Of a DNA stretch of 12,135 nt, positions 1 through 6,710 are shown piece by piece. The stretch is from Microcella sp. (GTDB lineage: Bacteria; Actinomycetota; Actinomycetes; Actinomycetales; Microbacteriaceae), in assembly GCA_020216895.1 (NCBI GenBank), contig JAIWOM010000022.1, positions 1 to 12,135 on the forward strand. Reading direction: 5' to 3'. Both the position numbers and the translations under genes were made by a program. The notes beneath the pieces were generated by a model. It ran no database searches. It was not told the DNA's origin and worked only from the letters and a program-made list of their open reading frames with translations. Position 1 is the first letter of the stretch. Each line of letters starts with the position of its first letter.

Positions 1-261
1 CAGCGCGGCGCGCGGGTTCGGCTGCCCCGCGGTCGGGAAGCACAGCTGCCAGCCCCCGCGCCAGCGGCCGACCCAGTCGGCCTCGGTCGGGGCGATCGCG
101 GCCTCTGCCGAGGCGGCGGGCTGCACGGCACAGGCCCACGGGGTGGTCGCGAGAACCGGTCGACCGTCGACGAGCAGGTCGACGAGCACACCACCCTCGT
201 CGGGCAGCACCGTGGCCGTGACCCGCCCGCGCTGGAGCGTCACGGCGGGCTGAGCGGTCAT
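1..261 (-). CDS. Aldose 1-epimerase-like (galactose mutarotase-like) protein, N-terminal part only
   Basis: The first 87 codons of a gene that continues beyond the left edge. It would interconvert the alpha and beta anomers of an aldose in the cytoplasm. The visible protein starts MTAQPAVTLQRG, has a beta-rich N-terminus, and then carries W63-V-G-R-W-R-G-G-W71-Q-L-C-F-P-T-A-G79. This matches the conserved W..G..GGWQ.L.P.AG signature of aldose 1-epimerase-like proteins. The catalytic His and Glu lie further on and are outside the window. ATG at 261 is preceded by a purine-rich stretch (positions 262-272), a modest ribosome site. The gap to the upstream GntR gene is only 30 bases, so the two are probably co-transcribed with the dehydratase. 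There is no signal peptide. Family assignment is fairly good; substrate is unknown. Confidence 0.72.
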   Translation of the reverse strand, partial: MTAQPAVTLQRGRVTATVLPDEGGVLVDLLVDGRPVLATTPWACAVQPAASAEAAIAPTEADWVGRWRGGWQLCFPTAGQPNPRAAL

Positions 262-291
262 CCCTCGCCCCCGATCATCACGGCGCGCGCC

Positions 292-1053
292 TCAGGAGGC
301 GGTGTCGCGCTGCTCGCTGAGGGCCTTGATGAGCGCGTTCTTGCCGTCGAGCACGACGCGCAGCATGGCGTCGGCCGCTCGCTCTCCGTTGCCGCCGTTG
401 ATGGCGTGGAAGACGGCCGCGTGGGTCTCGGCGTCTTCGAGGAAGACCTCGTCGTCGGCCGCGGTCGCCTGCTGAACGTTGAACGAGGCGTACATGAAGT
501 CGGCGACGACGCTGCCGAACTGCCGCAGCAGCACGTTGTGCGAGGCGGCGTAGACGGCGAGGTGGAACTCGACGTCGGCGTGCGCGTAGCCCTCGCGGTT
601 GGTCGAGTTGGTGACCATGTCGGCGAGGGCATCGTCCATGCGCCGCAGGTCGTCCATCGACGCGCGGCCGGCCGCGAGCCGGGCCGCTGCGGGCTCCATG
701 ATCTGCCGCACCTCGACGAGGTTGCGCATGATCTCGTCGCCCCGGCCGACTTCGCTGTGCCAGCGCAGGATGTCGCTGTCGAAGACGTTCCACGATTCGG
801 GCTGCCGCACCCGGGTGCCGATCTTCTGGCGGATGTCCACGAGGCCCTTCGCGGCGAGAACACGCATGCCCTCCCGCACCGAGGTGCGCGACACGGCGAA
901 CTGCTCCGTGAGCTCGGCCTCCTTCGGCAGGAGGTCGCCGGGCGCGTAGCGCCCTCCGACGATCTGGCGGCCGACACCGTCGATGACTTTGGCCTGGAGG
1001 CCGCGCATGGCGTATCCAGCAGCACGATCGGCGTCGGCGACGATCTCTGCCAT
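292..1053 (-). CDS. GntR-family transcriptional regulator, FadR/FCD subfamily, DgoR-like
   Basis: A 253-residue DNA-binding repressor candidate. Residues about 22-83 form the winged helix-turn-helix (GRYAPGDLLPKEAELTEQF, then SRTSVREGMRVLAAKGLV). Residues about 105-245 form the all-helical FCD effector domain. The linker W88-N-V-F-D-S-D-I-L-R-W98 and the general layout resemble the galactonate repressor DgoR as I remember it, which points to a sugar-acid or related effector. Metal-site positions D160-x3-H164 and H211 are present, but the usual later His position appears to be Val234, as in DgoR-type members. ATG at 1053 has a strong AGGAGA site seven bases upstream (1061-1066); Met16 is an alternative start. 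It lies 18 bases after the dehydratase stop, so it would be autoregulated if it binds the motif at 2362-2380. Family is secure; effector is inferred. Confidence 0.93.
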   Translation of the reverse strand: MAEIVADADRAAGYAMRGLQAKVIDGVGRQIVGGRYAPGDLLPKEAELTEQFAVSRTSVREGMRVLAAKGLVDIRQKIGTRVRQPESWNVFDSDILRWHSEVGRGDEIMRNLVEVRQIMEPAAARLAAGRASMDDLRRMDDALADMVTNSTNREGYAHADVEFHLAVYAASHNVLLRQFGSVVADFMYASFNVQQATAADDEVFLEDAETHAAVFHAINGGNGERAADAMLRVVLDGKNALIKALSEQRDTAS

Positions 1054-1071
1054 GCGCGAGTCTCCTGTTCG

Positions 1072-2271
1072 CTAGACGACTTCCCTCACCCTATGGGGCA
1101 CCTCGGGGCTGGTGTAGACGCGCTCGTGGTCGATCGAGATCTCCACGTGCCGCAGATACGGTACGAGACCGGCGAGGTCGACGTCGATCCCCAGTCCGGG
1201 TGCGTCGGGCGCGCGCACCTCGCCGTTGTCGTCGAGCAGGATGTGGTTGCTCGAGATGGCGAGGGCGACGGGCTTCGGCTCGACCGGGTACTCGCAGATG
1301 CGGTGGTCGGCGAGGCCGGCGTAGGGCTGCATCGACGCCGACAGCGCGAGGTGCGAGGTGAAGGTGTGGTTCACGTAGGTGACGCCGTGCCGCACGGCGT
1401 GATCGGCGACCGCCTTCGAGGCCCCGATGCCCCCGATGCGCGCGGCGTCGACCTGGATGAAGCGCACGCCGCCGTAGTCGATGAGGTTGGTCGCCATGTG
1501 GACGGTGTGGGCACCCTCGCCGCCGGCGATGCCGACCGTGCGGGCGCGAGCGGCCAGCTCGGCGTGCGCGACGTAGGCGTGCGGCACGAAGGGCTCTTCG
1601 AGCCAGGTCGCCTTCGCGTTCTCGAGCGCCTCGAGCCGGGCGGCGGCCGCCTCGACGTCGTCGCCCCAGATCTGGCCGGCGTCGATGAGCAGCAGGCCGT
1701 CGGCGCCGAGCCCCTCGCGCGCGGCGGCGACGTGGTCGGCGTCGTCGGCGGCTGAACCGGTGCCGTAGCTGCCCCAGCCGAACTTGACGGCGCGGAACCC
1801 GTTGGCGCGGGCGAGACGCGCGCGGTCGAGGGTGCCCTGCGGGGTGTCGCCCATGAGCATGGAGGCGTAAGGCAGCTTGGCGTACGACCGCTCGTAGCCC
1901 AGCAGTTGCCAGACGGGCTGCTCTTTGGCCTTGCCGAGCAGATCCCACAGCGCGATCTCGATGCCCGACCAGGTGTGACCCGCCTGCAGGAGGTCCATGC
2001 TGTTGCGGCCGACGAGCTGCGCGATGCGCAGGATGTCGTCGGGGCCGTCGAGGCGCTCGCCGAGCACGGAGGCGCCGACCGGCTGGCACACGCCGTGCGA
2101 GCGCGGCGTGACGAAGGCGGCGATGGAGGTGAGGGGGGAGGCTTCGCACTCGCCCCAGCCGACGTGACCGTCGGCGGTGACGCGCACGAGCAGGGCGTCT
2201 TGACTGCCGTCGGCCTCGAGGGTGACCTCGGGCATCGATGCGTAGAAGAAGTCGACGGAGTCGATGTTCAT
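1072..2271 (-). CDS. Mandelate racemase/muconate lactonizing enzyme family protein, probable sugar-acid dehydratase
   Basis: A 399-residue enolase-superfamily enzyme, a normal length for the family. An N-terminal capping domain (about 1-125, with GHVGWGECEASP at 35-46) is followed by the (beta/alpha)8 barrel. Metal ligands are seen as D197 (LLLIDAG), E225 or E226 (WLEEPF) and E252 (AGGEGAH). The D275/H302 dyad (QVDAARIGG and NHTFTSHLA) and E327 (CEYPVEP) mark the mandelate-racemase subgroup. The barrel strand-2 base motif reads K163-F-G165 rather than K-x-K. Family members abstract the proton alpha to a carboxylate; with one intact His-Asp dyad, acid-sugar dehydration is more likely than racemisation. 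ATG at 2271 is the only ATG or GTG before the in-frame upstream stop; the ribosome site is an imperfect AAGGCGG (2282-2288). It is the first gene of the leftward operon. The actual acid (galactonate, mannonate or another) cannot be read from sequence. Confidence 0.88.
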   Translation of the reverse strand: MNIDSVDFFYASMPEVTLEADGSQDALLVRVTADGHVGWGECEASPLTSIAAFVTPRSHGVCQPVGASVLGERLDGPDDILRIAQLVGRNSMDLLQAGHTWSGIEIALWDLLGKAKEQPVWQLLGYERSYAKLPYASMLMGDTPQGTLDRARLARANGFRAVKFGWGSYGTGSAADDADHVAAAREGLGADGLLLIDAGQIWGDDVEAAAARLEALENAKATWLEEPFVPHAYVAHAELAARARTVGIAGGEGAHTVHMATNLIDYGGVRFIQVDAARIGGIGASKAVADHAVRHGVTYVNHTFTSHLALSASMQPYAGLADHRICEYPVEPKPVALAISSNHILLDDNGEVRAPDAPGLGIDVDLAGLVPYLRHVEISIDHERVYTSPEVPHRVREVV

Positions 2272-2325
2272 GAGCCGTTTGCCGCCTTCGCGATGTGGTC
2301 GGGGGGTGGGCCGCCGCGGGAGCAG

Positions 2326-2340
2326 CGGGCGCGTCGCCCG
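2326..2340. other. Short perfect hairpin in the dehydratase leader
   Basis: CGGGCG, a CGT loop and CGCCCG form a perfect 6-bp stem between the likely promoter at about 2370 and the dehydratase start at 2271. It would fold in the 5' leader RNA of the leftward operon. No U-tract follows, so it is not a terminator. Such stems are frequent by chance in GC-rich DNA. Confidence 0.35.
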
Positions 2341-2347
2341 TGCCCGC

Positions 2348-2359
2348 CACCGCGCGGTG
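2348..2359. promoter_or_regulatory. Perfect 12-bp palindrome next to the operator
   Basis: CACCGCGCGGTG is a perfect palindrome located three bases from the motif at 2362-2380, on the downstream side of the leftward promoter. It could be a second protein-binding site or the base of an RNA hairpin. Its GC-only core makes a chance origin possible. Confidence 0.3.
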
Positions 2360-2361
2360 CT

Positions 2362-2380
2362 CCGTTAGATCATACGTTAC
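2362..2380 (-). promoter_or_regulatory. Putative GntR operator, copy A, overlapping the leftward -10 region
   Basis: Read on the minus strand this is GTAACGTATGATCTAACGG, which shares GTATGAT, then S-T-A-A, with the two copies at 2441 and 7872. GTATGATCTAAC is an imperfect dyad of the form GTnnGATCnnAC, the size and symmetry expected for FadR-type GntR operators. The embedded TATGAT resembles a -10 hexamer; TTGCCC lies 19 bases upstream on the minus strand as a weak -35. The site would control the dehydratase-regulator-mutarotase operon. Confidence 0.6.
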
Positions 2381-2383
2381 ACC

Positions 2384-2411
2384 TTGACGCGAGGGGCAAC
2401 GCGGTAACAAT
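2384..2411 (+). promoter_or_regulatory. Candidate promoter for the ABC importer operon
   Basis: TTGACG at 2384-2389 is close to the -35 consensus. TAACAA/AACAAT at 2405-2411 lies 15-16 bases further on as a weak -10. The operator-like copy at 2441-2454 would then sit about 30 bases downstream, suiting repression by blocking polymerase. An alternative is that TATGAT inside that copy is itself the -10. Either way the transcript has a leader of about 250 bases before the binding-protein gene. Confidence 0.35.
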
Positions 2412-2440
2412 TCCGCATCCAATCTTGTGCATCCTGTCTC

Positions 2441-2454
2441 TAGGTATGATGTAA
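2441..2454 (+). promoter_or_regulatory. Putative GntR operator, copy B
   Basis: TAGGTATGATGTAA is identical over 14 bases to the copy at 7872-7885 and is followed in both by a similar context (TGGCC here, AGCCT there). It contains the same GTATGAT core as copy A. It lies upstream of the ABC importer genes and includes a -10-like TATGAT. The exact repeat of an AT-rich 14-mer in such GC-rich DNA, each time in a promoter region, is strong evidence for a shared regulatory function. Confidence 0.68.
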
Positions 2455-2698
2455 TGGCCACACCAACGTGGCTCTGCCACTGCGCGAAAGAAACGGACGA
2501 TGATGTCGCAGACGCTTCCGAGCACCCCGGCTGCCCGCCGCGGCTCGCGCCTGCGCCCGCCCGTTCCGCGCTCTCCTCGCTCTTCGGCGGGCTCCCCCGC
2601 CTGCCCGAAGCTCGCGGCAGCATCGACGGCCCGGGGACGTGCCGTCGCGGTGTGCGCGAATCCCGAAGCGGCTCGGGTCATCCGGCCGTGTGCCCAAT
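2455..2698 (+). other. Long untranslated leader upstream of the importer operon
   Basis: About 245 bases between operator copy B and the binding-protein ribosome site with no gene I would accept. It is rich in GC and in Ser/Pro/Arg-coding triplets in every frame, as expected for noncoding GC-rich DNA. A 66-codon open frame at 2500-2700 ends exactly at the ribosome site of the next gene but has no good ribosome site of its own. I could not match any known riboswitch. The one distinct structure is the hairpin at 2582-2610. Confidence 0.45.
2582..2610 (+). other. Stem-loop in the importer leader
   Basis: CTTCGGCGGGC pairs with GCCTGCCCGAAG as an 11-bp stem with a single bulged C and one G-U pair, closing a six-base TCCCCC loop. 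It lies about 100 bases before the binding-protein start. No T-run follows, so an intrinsic terminator is unlikely. It could stabilise the mRNA or affect translation of the first gene; this is inference. Confidence 0.4.
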
Positions 2699-2706
2699 AG
2701 GAAGGA
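2699..2706 (+). promoter_or_regulatory. Ribosome binding site that fixes the binding-protein start
   Basis: AGGAAGGA lies seven bases before ATG 2714. An in-frame ATG at 2639 would add 25 residues lacking any ribosome site and would bury the lipoprotein signal, so 2714 is preferred. Confidence 0.8.
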
Positions 2707-2713
2707 CACAGCA

Positions 2714-4045
2714 ATGAACAAGCGACACGGAGGAGCACTGGGGCTCCTCACCGTCGGCGTCTTGGTGGGCCTCACCGCCTGCGCGCCGGCTACTCCCGCT
2801 GAAGGCGAGGTGCAGGAGCTCCTGATCTGGGACACGGGCATCCTCGGCCGCACCCTCGAGAACGGCGATCCCGACCTCGAGAACTCGTTCCTCGACCAGA
2901 TGGCCGTGGCCTTCGAGGAGGCCAACCCCGGCGTCGAGGTCACCACGATGCAGCAGGGCCAGGACATCTCGACGAACAGCGCGCAGTTCCAGGCGGCGAT
3001 GATCGCGGGCACCGGGCCGGACATTCGCATTCAGTACGCGGGTGGCCCGACCATCTCGTTCGGGGACTTCTTCGTCGACCTCGAGCCGCTGCTCTCGCAG
3101 GAGACTCTCGACTCGCTGCAGGGGTTCAACGTGAACCGCGAGGGGTATGACCCGAACGGTCGCATTCTCGGCATGCCTTACGGCGCCGGCAACCTCTTCA
3201 CGATCTTCCAGAACCACGCGGTTCTCGAGGAGGCGGGTCTCGACCCTGAGGACACTCCCGAGACCTGGGAGGAGCTGCTCGAGAACGGGCAGCAGGTGGT
3301 CGACAACACCGATGCCGTCGGCTTCTCGGTCGCCAACCTCGAAGGCTACGTCGGCGCCTGGTTCATCAGCGCTCTTGTCGGCGGAGAGCTGGGTGAGTCG
3401 GTCTTCACGCGGATGTACGCTGGCGACATCCCGGTCGACGACCCGGCGATGATCAAGGCCTACCAGGCTTTCGCGGACTGGGGCGCAAGCGGCCTCACGA
3501 ACCCCGACGCCGGTCAGCTCGGTGGCGGCGGTGCGCCCCTCTTCATCGAGGGTGGCGCGGCGTACTACCTCGTGGGTAGCTGGGAGAACAACCTCATGCT
3601 CGAGAGCTTCGGCGAAGGGAACGTGAGCTCGTTCTTCATCCCGACGCTCGAGGGTGCGCCCTACCCGAACATCGGTGCCGGTGGCCCCGAGATCGCGCTC
3701 TCGATCACCAACACGGCTCGCAACCAGGATCTCGCGGTGCAGTTCCTCGAGTTCCTGGCCGACCCGGCCAACCAGGACATCTTCGTCGAGATCTACCAGA
3801 CGCAGGGTTCGAACCACCCTGACGGTGACCCGTCGAAGATCCAGAACCCGCTGCTGCGGGAGCAGTTCGAGCAGCTCGCGGCCTCGACCGATGGCGTCAC
3901 CTTCGCCTTCGACTCGGTCATGCCGCAGGCGACCATCGACCTCTTCTACCGCGTGAACGCCGGTGTCTTCCTGGGCAACATCACCCCGGAGGACGCCGTG
4001 GCGCAGCTGAAGGCGTCGTATGAGCAGGAGATCGCGAACCAGTGA
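2714..4045 (+). CDS. ABC transporter sugar-binding lipoprotein (solute-binding protein family 1, CUT1 type)
   Basis: A 443-residue extracellular sugar-binding protein that delivers substrate to the two following permeases. Residues 1-23 are a lipoprotein signal: positive N-terminus MNKRHGG, a hydrophobic stretch, and the lipobox L20-T-A-C23, so mature protein would be lipid-anchored at Cys23. The rest has the family pattern: ELLIWDTG (first strand), AFEEANPGVEV (63-75 region), MIAGTGPDIRI, a Trp/Tyr-rich cleft (PETWEELLENG, YVGAWFISAL, GGAAYYLVGSW) and FLEFLADPANQ near the C-terminus. Length fits MalE/UgpB-like proteins. The stop overlaps the next gene's GTG (GTGA), so expression is coupled. 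The ligand cannot be deduced; context suggests an oligosaccharide or glycoside bearing alpha-galactosyl or mannosyl units. Confidence 0.95.
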   Translation: MNKRHGGALGLLTVGVLVGLTACAPATPAEGEVQELLIWDTGILGRTLENGDPDLENSFLDQMAVAFEEANPGVEVTTMQQGQDISTNSAQFQAAMIAGTGPDIRIQYAGGPTISFGDFFVDLEPLLSQETLDSLQGFNVNREGYDPNGRILGMPYGAGNLFTIFQNHAVLEEAGLDPEDTPETWEELLENGQQVVDNTDAVGFSVANLEGYVGAWFISALVGGELGESVFTRMYAGDIPVDDPAMIKAYQAFADWGASGLTNPDAGQLGGGGAPLFIEGGAAYYLVGSWENNLMLESFGEGNVSSFFIPTLEGAPYPNIGAGGPEIALSITNTARNQDLAVQFLEFLADPANQDIFVEIYQTQGSNHPDGDPSKIQNPLLREQFEQLAASTDGVTFAFDSVMPQATIDLFYRVNAGVFLGNITPEDAVAQLKASYEQEIANQ

Positions 4046-4995
4046 CCTCTGCGTCCTTGACCTCGCGCGCGGGTGTCGCTTCGGCGGCACCCGCGGGCGG
4101 GGCCCCCTCCGTTAAGCCCCGCCGGCCGGGGGCGATCCGCAAGAAGGATCGGATCATCGGCCTGCTCGCCGTTCTGCCCGCGCTGCTGCTCGTCGTCGCT
4201 TTCTCGGCGTACCCGATCGCGTTCGCCGTGTTCATCTCGTTCACGCGCACGAACGGCCTCACGTTCGAGTGGCGATGGTTCGAGAACTACATCGCGATGG
4301 TCAGCGACCCGATCGTGCAGCAGGTGTTCGTCAACAACCTGAAGTACCTGATCGCGATCCCGCTGGTCATCTTCGTCGCCGTCGTGGTCTCGGTGCTCCT
4401 CTTCGAGCGGGTTCGCGGCTGGAAGTTCTTCCGTGTCATCTTCTTCCTGCCGAACGTGCTCTCGATCGCCGTCATCGGCATCATGTTCCGCAATGCCTTC
4501 GGCTACTACGGAGGCGTCAATCAAGCCCTCGGGCTCTTCGGCATCGAACCGATCGAATTCTTCACCGACGGCAGCATCGCCATCGCGATCATCATTCTCG
4601 CCCTCGTGTGGTCGGGCTTCGGCTACATGTCCCTGCTCCTGTTCGCCGGTCTCACCGCGATCAACCCCGCCGTCTTCGAGGCCGCGGCCATCGATGGCGC
4701 GGGCTGGTGGAAGAGGCTCTGGTACATCACCCTCCCGAACATCCGGCGCGTGCTGGGCTTCGTCTTCATCATCAACGTGATCTACACCTTCACCGGCCTC
4801 TTCGGGTTCGTGTACGTGATGACCGCAGGAGGGCCCGGTTTCGACACGACGACGATCGACTACCTCGTCTTCTTGCGCGCCTTCTCGAGCTCGAACCTCG
4901 GGTCGGGAGCGGCGCTCGCGATCATGCTGTTCCTCTTCATCGGCGTCTTGACCCTGCTGCAGAACAAGGTCTTCAAGCTGCAGGAGGAGGACTGA
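4042..4995 (+). CDS. ABC sugar transporter permease, MalF-like
   Basis: A 317-residue inner-membrane permease. A cytoplasmic Ala/Pro-rich N-terminus (1-36) is followed by about six membrane segments (roughly 38-67, 100-122, 130-150, 178-203, 236-262, 287-307). The EAA loop that contacts the ATPase reads E213-A-A-A-I-D-G-A-G-W-W through L-P-N-I (about 213-234), matching the binding-protein-dependent transport consensus. The gene starts at GTG 4042, overlapping the preceding TGA by four bases, with AGGAG at about 4025-4029 inside the upstream gene. It pairs with the next permease to form the channel. There is no ATP-binding gene in the operon, so a shared MsiK-like ATPase encoded elsewhere is likely. 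Confidence 0.95.
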   Translation: MTSASLTSRAGVASAAPAGGAPSVKPRRPGAIRKKDRIIGLLAVLPALLLVVAFSAYPIAFAVFISFTRTNGLTFEWRWFENYIAMVSDPIVQQVFVNNLKYLIAIPLVIFVAVVVSVLLFERVRGWKFFRVIFFLPNVLSIAVIGIMFRNAFGYYGGVNQALGLFGIEPIEFFTDGSIAIAIIILALVWSGFGYMSLLLFAGLTAINPAVFEAAAIDGAGWWKRLWYITLPNIRRVLGFVFIINVIYTFTGLFGFVYVMTAGGPGFDTTTIDYLVFLRAFSSSNLGSGAALAIMLFLFIGVLTLLQNKVFKLQEED

Positions 4996-4997
4996 CC

Positions 4998-5849
4998 ATG
5001 AGTGACGACACTCTCATCAGCAAGCGCATCACGTCCGGCCGTGCGAGCGGGCCGGTGTTCATCATCCTCGCGCTCGTGGCGACGTCGATCGTCTACCCGC
5101 TCTACTTCGTCATCATCACCTCGCTGCGGCCGAACGTGGACTACCTGCGCGACCCCTTCGGCCTGCCGGGCGAGTGGACGTTCGACAACTACCTGCGGCT
5201 CATCGAGGTCTACGGCGTCGGTCAGGCGTTCTTGAACAGCCTGTACGTCGCGGTGGTGACGATCGTGCTGGTTCTCACGTTGGCGACGCTCGCTGGTTAC
5301 GCCCTCGCGAAGTACCCGGTTCCCGGGGCGAAATACGCCACGGCGATCTTCGTGTCGCTCATGCTGATCCCGGGAGCGGTCCTGATCATCCCGACGTACG
5401 TCATGCTGGCCCGCCTGGGTCTCATCGGCAACTACTGGGGGCTGATCCTCGTCTACGTCTCGGGAGCCCTGCCTTTCGCGGTCTTCTTCCTCTCGCTGAC
5501 GTTCCGGGGTATCCCGGTCGAGGTGATCGAGGCAGCGCGCATCGACGGGGCGGGCTTCTTCCGCACGCTGTGGTCGATCATCATCCCGATGGGGTCCAGC
5601 GGCATCGCCACTCTCGCCGTGCTGCAGTTCCTCGGTGTGTGGAACGAGCTGCTGTGGGCGCTCATCCTCATTCCCGAGGAGTCGATGAAGCTGCTGACGC
5701 CGACGCTCGCGAGCATCGGCACCCGGTTCCTCACCGATCAGCCGCTCGTGTCGGCGGGCCTGTTCATCACAGCGTCGATTCCCCTGCTGCTGCTGATCTT
5801 CGCGTCGAAGTACGTCATGCAGGGCCTGCAGGTCGGCGTCAGCCGCTAG
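4998..5849 (+). CDS. ABC sugar transporter permease, MalG-like
   Basis: A 283-residue inner-membrane permease and partner of the preceding one. About six membrane segments are visible (roughly 18-42, 80-104, 114-136, 147-168, 202-225, 250-270). The EAA loop is E178-A-A-R-I-D-G-A-G-F-F through I-I-P-M (about 175-198). The second-permease hallmark TSLRPNVDYLRDPFGLPGEWTFDNY follows the first segment, written here in two halves: TSLRPNVDYL (41-50) and RDPFGLPGEW (51-60). ATG 4998 is two bases after the previous stop and is preceded by AGGAGGAGG at 4982-4990, within the upstream gene. The open frame extends much further upstream, but that part reads through the first permease in another frame. A strong hairpin 11 bases after the stop ends the operon. 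Confidence 0.95.
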   Translation: MSDDTLISKRITSGRASGPVFIILALVATSIVYPLYFVIITSLRPNVDYLRDPFGLPGEWTFDNYLRLIEVYGVGQAFLNSLYVAVVTIVLVLTLATLAGYALAKYPVPGAKYATAIFVSLMLIPGAVLIIPTYVMLARLGLIGNYWGLILVYVSGALPFAVFFLSLTFRGIPVEVIEAARIDGAGFFRTLWSIIIPMGSSGIATLAVLQFLGVWNELLWALILIPEESMKLLTPTLASIGTRFLTDQPLVSAGLFITASIPLLLLIFASKYVMQGLQVGVSR

Positions 5850-5860
5850 GGCGCACAGAC

Positions 5861-5899
5861 CTCGCGGGGCTGGGCTGCCCGAACGCCCAGCCTCGCGAG
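5861..5899. terminator. Shared bidirectional terminator between convergent operons
   Basis: CTCGCGGGGCTGGGC pairs with GCCCAGCCTCGCGAG as a 15-bp stem with one G-U pair (no mismatches) around a nine-base loop (5876-5884). It sits 11 bases after the permease stop and about 31 bases after the ThuA stop on the other strand. No clear U-tract follows on either strand, as is common for hairpins at gene ends in high-GC actinobacteria. Its symmetry would let it serve both operons. Confidence 0.85.
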
Positions 5900-5930
5900 T
5901 CGCACCGCGCCCGGGCGCTCGCCGATGGCG

Positions 5931-6710
5931 CTACTGCGCAGAGTCGAACCAGCCGCGCGCGTGGAAGGTCGCGTCGATGGCGGGGCCGCGGCGCGTAGGG
6001 GCGGCCCACTGCACGCCGTTGGCGAGCACGCGGTGGATGCTCGGGTCGTTGTACACCGGATACTCCTGGTCGCCCGGCGAGAAGTAGAACACCCGCCCGT
6101 GCCCGCGGGTCCACGTGCAGCCCGAGCGGAACACCTCGCCGCCCGAGAACGACGAGATGAAGATCAGTTCTTCGGGGGTGGGGATGTCGAAGAACTCGCC
6201 GTACATCTCCTGCGCCTCGATCACGAGCGGGTCAGGAACCCCGGCGGCGATCGGGTGGGTCGGGTCGACCGTCCACACCACCTCGCGGTCACCGTCGTTG
6301 CGCCAGCGCAGCGAACACGTCGTGCCCATGAGCTTCTTGAAGATCTTCGAGTAGTGGCCCGAGTGCAGCACGATGATGCCCATACCGCCAAGCACCGCGT
6401 CGTAGAGCCGGTCGACGACCGCGTCGTCGACCTCGGGGTGCGCCTCGTGGCCCCACCACAGCAGAACGTCGGTGTCATCTACGACCGACTGCGGCAGGCC
6501 GTGCTCGGGCTCGTCGAGCGTCGCGGTGCGCACGCTGACGGCGTCGCCGAGCAGGCTCGTCAGGCCGGCGGCGATGGCCCCGTGCATCCCTGTCGGATAC
6601 AACCGAGCGGTGAGCGAGTCGGGGTAGTTCTCGTGCCGGTTCTCGTTCCAGACGGTCACGCGCAGCGGCGCGCCGGCGGCGCGGTTGGCAGGGTCGGCGG
6701 TGGCGGGCAT
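5931..6710 (-). CDS. ThuA-family (trehalose utilisation-like) protein
   Basis: A 259-residue cytoplasmic protein with a class I glutamine-amidotransferase-like fold, as known for ThuA. Signatures in order: [10 protein letters not shown] (21-30), [10 protein letters not shown] (38-47), [11 protein letters not shown] (81-91), [20 protein letters not shown] (109-128), [18 protein letters not shown] (168-185), GGEVFRSGC (190-198) and [15 protein letters not shown] (206-220). ThuA proteins act with Gfo/Idh-type dehydrogenases in disaccharide breakdown, in Rhizobium through 3-keto sugars; the exact reaction of this member is unknown. Its ATG shares one base with the preceding dehydrogenase stop (TGATG), with GGAGA just upstream, so translation is coupled. 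Family is secure; its substrate is not. Confidence 0.93.
   Translation of the reverse strand: MPATADPANRAAGAPLRVTVWNENRHENYPDSLTARLYPTGMHGAIAAGLTSLLGDAVSVRTATLDEPEHGLPQSVVDDTDVLLWWGHEAHPEVDDAVVDRLYDAVLGGMGIIVLHSGHYSKIFKKLMGTTCSLRWRNDGDREVVWTVDPTHPIAAGVPDPLVIEAQEMYGEFFDIPTPEELIFISSFSGGEVFRSGCTWTRGHGRVFYFSPGDQEYPVYNDPSIHRVLANGVQWAAPTRRGPAIDATFHARGWFDSAQ

Noticed and set aside
406..1755. A 449-codon plus-strand open frame
   Set aside because: It runs antisense across the GntR and dehydratase genes, both of which show clear family motifs. Long antisense frames are normal in GC-rich DNA, and its protein has no recognisable motif.
2500..2700. A 66-codon plus-strand frame in the importer leader, ending at the next ribosome site
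   Set aside because: It lacks a ribosome site and has a Pro/Arg/Ser-rich composition expected from noncoding GC-rich DNA. A leader peptide is not excluded, so it is mentioned in the leader entry.
2639..2713. N-terminal extension of the binding protein from ATG 2639
   Set aside because: No ribosome site precedes it and it would bury the lipoprotein signal; AGGAAGGA before ATG 2714 decides the start.
2272..2713. Riboswitch, small RNA gene, or attachment site in the divergent region
   Set aside because: No recognisable conserved aptamer core, tRNA-like sequence or flanking direct repeats were seen.
2678..4090. A 470-codon minus-strand frame opposite the binding-protein gene
   Set aside because: It is the antisense of a well-supported lipoprotein gene and has a low-complexity Arg/Glu/Val composition.
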